From the NCBI GenBank assembly GCA_012295275.1, contig CM022671.1, forward strand, positions 9,012,858 to 9,076,857: a stretch of 64,000 bases of DNA. Reading direction: 5' to 3'. Numbering within the stretch: the first letter of the stretch is position 1; the number at the start of each line of letters is the position of its first letter. The position numbers and the translations under genes are program-made. This document shows, piece by piece, positions 59,201-64,000 of this stretch. Below the pieces are notes generated by a model. That model saw only the letters and a list, made by a program, of their open reading frames with translations. It did not search any database and was not told the DNA's origin. Origin of the DNA: Chrysomallon squamiferum. Lineage: Eukaryota; Mollusca; Gastropoda; Neomphalida; Peltospiridae.

Positions 59201-60219
59201 AATAATTTGTTTTTAATATCAACATTTAGAATGTTCCTTAATCAAAATCAGTTACCTTTGCAACATCTTCCTGACTCTCAAGACTGAAGTGAGCTGTTCC
59301 CACCAGGTACACCTTCCCACCTGTGGATGCATTTAGGACTGTAACAGTTTCTGGAAGGACTGGATTGGAATCTCGCCTACGGATAGGAAATGACAGTTCA
59401 ATGTTGTCTTCTACATCAGATTCATCTCCACTCTCATCATCTCCAACATCTTGAAAAAAAAATACAAACCAAAATAATCATAATATGGATGTTATTTCAT
59501 ATCAAACTATCATAAGAAATAATTGAATCTGTAGAAATCAAAAATCAGTGCAATGTTACAAATTAAGCAATAATTTATGCTATTTATAATTCAAAATGTT
59601 AATTACCATCATCGGAATACAGTTCCTCTAATTCCAAATTACCAACATCAACATTCAGTGCTGATGTCACATCCTTTGGCAAGATGTCTGGAGCTGAATA
59701 GTTTGTATTTTTATTTTGTATGTTTTCAGACATGTCACTGATTATTTTTAAATCTTTTCTTTGATCACTTTCTTCTGCTGCATCCTCTTTAGAAATATCA
59801 TTTCCTGTTGCCGACAGTTTATTGTGATCTAGAACATCATTTGCTGTCACATTTGTTGCATTATTTCCACTTAAATCTGAAATATGTATTGTTTTAACAC
59901 ACACACATGCAAAAACACAAACATATTTATATGCACAAATAATCTTGGTATTTTAAAAAATAAAAACAGATTTTAAAATTATTTTTTAACAAACTGATGT
60001 TAGTTATTATATATAAATTATTCCATTAAGATGTTTTAGTAATGTTGGTTCAGGAACACACTTGTGTAACTAAACCCCTTTCTATGCTAAAAGAAATCAA
60101 ATTCATAAAATGGAACAATACTACTACTAATAATAATTTAAAAAAAAAGAAATTAAAAAAATATTTCATTTAAAAAACAAAAATAAATAAATTAATTAAT
60201 TAATAAATTTACCTGCCAT
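56282..60219 (-). CDS. TRABD: TraB domain-containing protein (TRABD), 418 aa, 9 coding exons
   Basis: Coding exons, 5' to 3': 60219-60213, 59876-59607, 59449-59256, 59027-58887, 58504-58394, 57963-57824, 57553-57381, 56674-56575 and 56402-56282 (stop TAG 56284-56282). All are in phase and total 418 residues; the human protein is about 376. The first coding exon holds only ATGGCAG. Residues 3-115 are an acidic, poorly conserved N-terminus. The TraB/PrgY domain starts near 124 with LPETVTVL, GTAHFS at 143-148, VELCKSRIN and DESTLLEEA, then MAPGGEFRRAF, LGDRPI, DVEKCKQRDLLEAMLKEM, TGEFPAL, DERDIYL and GVVGIGHVPGI at 354-364. A C-terminal hydrophobic segment (about 393-410) fits a tail-anchored membrane protein, as in the family, which is associated with mitochondrial outer membranes. 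GTAH and GxGH are the conserved, possibly metal-binding, motifs. The biochemical activity is not established. Confidence 0.95.
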
Positions 60220-61836
60220 ATTGCCTTTAAATAAAACATATGTTAAACCAAATATCCGATCATTGTACAGCCTCTATTCCTTCTATTCTTCTTCTTTTTA
60301 AAAAAAAATATTAACCAGATAAAATCATACACCTATTTTTGTATTTCCCAGAAATGAATAGTAAATTAAAAGAACAAAATCCTTTAAAATATTGGGGATT
60401 TATTATTGTATTAACTCTTCTTTTTTTTTGTATCGTTGTACTTATCACCTAGTGCAGCTAACATGATATAACATGTAAATATAATGGCAGATGATACAGG
60501 TAATTAATTACAACAGTGTAGCAGCTGTTGCATGTACCAGACCAGTCCACTACTGTTGTGTTCATATGCTGGGAAAGTCCTGGTCCGATTTATCATTTAC
60601 CATATGCAGAAAAGCAGGTGGAAAAAATTATATTAAATACTAATTCAATTATATATTTTTTCAAGAAATGATGTAGTATGTGACAATCGTTATGGTTATA
60701 AATAAATTCGCATCAGAATTAATGAAATAAGGTAACTTTACCAAGAACGGGCACCTGATGAGACATACTTTCGTTCACTTCCTGTGTACACACTTTTCTG
60801 TGACGTCGTCTACATCAGTTTGTAACTAAAACATATTCTTAGGCTGCTATTATTATTTTTATTAAAAACATTATTTGATCTAAATCAAAAATATATTAGT
60901 TTACGACATAAATCCACATGCATCTTCGTACTGATAATATTGTTCCTTGTTTAAATTTGTACTGTATAATTGGACGTTGCGAGAGATACAAGAGACTCAA
61001 AATGAATGACGTATTACGCATGTCGTCGTGGACTGTCAATAATTAAGTTCGTACACTGATCCATTAATACGCCTTGTAATTTAGTGTTGTCAAAAATGCA
61101 TCTGTAGATGTTAACGTTTTTATATTTTAACATTTTACTGTCGCTATTGCATAAGTAATATAATGTGATGGATGTCATTAAACAAGGTGCATGCAATTAT
61201 ATGTGTCGTGTTCATGTTAACAGTTATTAGAGTTAATAATAATAGTTTAATATTAGTTAAGCATTGACTTCGCGATAAAAACATTTTCTCATGCATATCG
61301 CTGATGTAATATGATATTATTTTTTTGGCATGTTATAGCTAGTATTGTCAGGTATGTCAAGTAAAATAATTTAACAGTCATCCTAGCTAAATTATTGTAC
61401 CTTTTAAAATATCATTTATTATTATTTTTGTCGGATCACTCATTTGAAATATTAATTATAATTATTGGCATAGTTAATTTTCTGAATTTATAAAACTGAC
61501 AAATTTAGTGACAAAATTTATATTGTAATTTGCTAAATTACGAATAATGTTATCGTGTATTATTATGTTAAATGGGAATTTTCAGGAATGAAAATTCTGA
61601 CTGACTTTGATGAATTCAGTCATTAACTGATACATATAATTCAAAATATCTTTTTCAACCATATATATTAATATTTTGAAATAGTAATGCAATTAAGAAT
61701 AATTCATGTATGAAATAATTTCATTATATTTTAATGTTTTATTCTTTTAAACTTTTTTAGATTAACACTTTTCTCAAATAGACTTAAACAATTAAATAAA
61801 ACTTGATGTGAAATCCAACTGAATTTCTATGAAACA
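60220..61836. promoter_or_regulatory. Head-to-head region between TRABD (-) and the LRR/ADP-ribosylglycohydrolase gene (+)
   Basis: No coding sequence is seen. ETS-like ACTTCCTG at 60777-60784 and CRE TGACGTCG at 60801-60808 sit close together, as in the RING/LLPH pair. An acceptor (aaacttttttag, near 61760) suggests that a non-coding 5' exon of the rightward gene lies upstream. Shared promoter function is inferred. Confidence 0.4.
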
Positions 61837-61849
61837 ATGGGCAATATAG
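61829..61849 (+). other. Overlapping upstream ORF at the LRR-ARH start codon
   Basis: ATG AAA CAA TGG GCA ATA TAG: a six-codon uORF that starts 8 bases before the main ATG in another frame and terminates just after it. Such overlapping uORFs usually lower initiation at the main start unless the first ATG is skipped. Confidence 0.45.
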
Positions 61850-63466
61850 AAGTGCACGATTTTGCTCCAGTCCATGATTATGAAAGGAAAGAACTGAACC
61901 TCAGTAAAAAGATGACTTACAAACAGTACCTAAAGGTATGAAGATTTAATAAGTTACCACCTTTTTCTTGGTTAATTTATATTAATTTATAATTTTTCTA
62001 AGACTAAATTTTCTGTTTCAGTTATGTATAAATTTATAAATAATTTTGAATTATATGATTTAGTTTGACCACATAATACTCGTTTTTTATCTTTAAAGAA
62101 TATGTTGAAACTGTAACATTTACATAATTTTAATTTCCTTTTGAAAAACTAAATCACCATCTCTTTTGTTTTGATAATGATATAACTATAGTTAGCTTTT
62201 GAAAAGATCAGCAATCATGGTTACAGAGAAAAAAATATATATGTTATAAAAACTAATTCATTTTTTTAAATTTCCAGCACTTGAATGGTGAAGCACATGA
62301 ATCAATGCTAACAGAATTACCATGGAGTATTCGAGATTCAATCTGCTTATATGAAAGGATGAATGTTTCCTTTAACGCAATCACAGAACTTCCAGCAGTA
62401 CTTCCACTCAGACTACCCCATCTCTCTCACCTCGACATCAGCCATAACCGGTTGACAGAGCTTCCTGAAAGCTTTGGCTTGCTTTTTCATCTGAGAACTA
62501 TTTACTTGAGTCACAACAAGCTCAAGGCACTGCCCCAGTCTTTCGTTCATCTTGTGAAACTAGAAAAAATAGACTTATCTCACAACATCTTGCGGGAATT
62601 GCTGGAGGATTTTGGAGAAATGGAAAATCTTTCTAAGCTGAATGTTTCTAATAATAAATTGAAGGCACTTCCTCTGTCTCTTGGCAACTGCTCCACATTG
62701 ACGTTACTGTTGGCTGTGTGCAACAAACTCGACTCTCCACCTCAGGCTATATGTAATGAAGGATCTGAAGCCACTATTGAATTTCTGAAAAAAATGTACA
62801 TATCTTCTTCAGCAAGAGATTTCCCCAGACCTGTCACACCACTAAACGACTTTCCTAGAGTGAAAGGTTTTCAGCTGCATAGTTCTGTAGCAAATCCACA
62901 TTCTGCACATGTGCAGTATATACAAGAACAGACACATACAACAAACACACCCAGCAGAATCAAAACACCATTGTTACCTCCCCTTGGTGCATCTTCTCTT
63001 GATTCTTTTGAATTGAGAGACAGGATTGTAGGTGAATTTTTAAATTATTGTTTCTAGATCAACAAAGAAAAGAATAATTTATTAACCACTGAAGTTTTAT
63101 GTTCTTTAAATGGTATATAATAATGTTATTCAGTCTATCAGATGGAGATCTATAAATTGTTGTCATTATAAATAAGTAAAAATATATATATATATATAGT
63201 TTGACTTCAAAAATTTTGTGGTATTATCTTTATTTATGATTAGGTTTTATAATATCTTGCTTGATTTTATTAATATATTACATGTTTTAGGAATGATTTA
63301 TGGTGCTGCCATTGGTGATGCTATTGGTATAGCAACTCGGTGGATGTCCCCAGATGAATGTAACTTCTACTACAGTCATGAAAATATTGACTATGCTGAG
63401 ATTGTTCAGGATGAACACAGAGTGAGATGGAGAAAAGGAGACTGGACTGGAAATTTTGATTTATTT
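61837..63466 (+). CDS. LRR plus ADP-ribosylglycohydrolase fusion protein, N-terminal 343 aa (continues past window)
   Basis: Coding exons are 61837-61935, 62278-63031 and 63291-63466, with junction phases 0 and 1 and an exit donor ttt|gtaagc at 63467. Residues 60-190 hold four to five leucine-rich repeats of the LxxLxLSHNxLxxLP type (LDISHNRLTELP, IYLSHNKLKALP, IDLSHNILREL, LNVSNNKLKALP). A Ser/Thr/Pro-rich linker follows (about 205-275). From about 281 the sequence is the opening of an ADP-ribosylglycohydrolase (DraG/ARH) domain: RIVGMIYGAAIGDAIGIATRW, then RVRWRKGDWTGNFD. The family removes ADP-ribose from proteins using two Mg ions held by a first TDD(T) motif and a later DxDT motif. Here the first motif position reads TGNF, so the paired Asp are missing. 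The LRR part suggests targeting to a partner. The domain remainder and the stop codon lie outside the window. The upstream ATG at 61829 is out of frame. Confidence 0.85.
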
Positions 63467-64000
63467 GTAAGCCACTTTTAGTGTTGAAATGTCAGTGAAT
63501 GACTGTGTTTGTTTAATTATATCTGAACATATTTTAATTGTGGCATCATACTACAATAATCTATGTGGCTGAACTCTGTGAACTCCAATGGTTGTAATGA
63601 TAAACAGCTTAGTCCTGGTTCCAAAATGCCAAAAAGCACAATACTGCACATGAATTTATTCAGTATGAAAAACTGAGCTGTTAAATTGAATAGAAGAAGT
63701 TGTCTACCTCGCTGTTTCGTCTTTTTAGCAGCCATTAGGATATTTCTGTCTGAATATATGTGACTGCTTTAGAGGTCAAACAGGTTCTAAGAGTTAATTT
63801 TAATACTTCAAGCTAACATGGCAAAGTTTCACATGTTTATTGTTGTATAAGAGTTCTCGCATTATGCATATTCAAAGATAATGATTAATAATTTCTTTTT
63901 TTGTTGTTAATTGGCTAGATATAATGATTAGTTTATTGTTTGTTTGTTTATTAATACATTATCACATTAGATAGATAATATCCAGGCAAAAATGACTATA
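63467..64000 (+). other. Intron of the LRR-ARH gene
   Basis: Begins at donor gtaagc (63467). No further exon with clear glycohydrolase character is recognised up to the window end. Confidence 0.6.

Noticed and set aside
63517-63735. Minus-strand frame starting MAAKKTKQRGR
   Set aside because: Lies in an intron of the LRR-ARH gene on the opposite strand, without promoter, splice or homology support.

Overview
This is a window of AT-rich invertebrate nuclear DNA. It has spliced genes with GT-AG introns, very long dinucleotide, trinucleotide and CATA microsatellites, and several minisatellites. The best-conserved genes (ACTR8, TRABD, LLPH) and the repeat style fit a lophotrochozoan, perhaps a mollusc. 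That placement is inference, because nothing here fixes the taxon. There are no bacterial or viral features.

Layout. 1-4.5 kb: the 3' terminal exon of a large multi-pass membrane protein gene (+). 8.1-9.9 kb: a compact three-exon gene (-) that I assembled from splice signals, encoding a 65-residue secreted coiled-coil peptide, with a TATA box and a poly(A) signal. 10.8-16 kb: repeats, with a 38/39-bp minisatellite showing a 464-bp higher-order unit and a hAT-like MITE. 16.7-35.0 kb: a five-exon gene (+) for a 128-residue orphan protein, whose small exons sit inside microsatellite-laden introns. 35-40 kb: no gene seen, but a cluster of CACGTG sites. 40.0-41.8 kb: a three-exon RING-finger E3 ligase gene (-). 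43.7-45.0 kb: LLPH (+). 46.2-52.5 kb: ACTR8 (-), all 12 coding exons. 56.3-60.2 kb: TRABD (-), all 9 coding exons. 61.8 kb to the window end: the first three coding exons of a gene (+) that joins leucine-rich repeats to an ADP-ribosylglycohydrolase domain.

How the genes relate. There is no operon logic. The right third is a dense housekeeping block: RING/LLPH and TRABD/LRR-ARH are head-to-head pairs whose shared intergenic regions carry CRE (TGACGTC) and ETS motifs, and LLPH and ACTR8 are tail-to-tail. The left two thirds is repeat-dominated and holds lineage-specific genes. Exon joins were derived by hand from splice sites and codon phase. Every join described is phase-consistent, but no transcript evidence was available.
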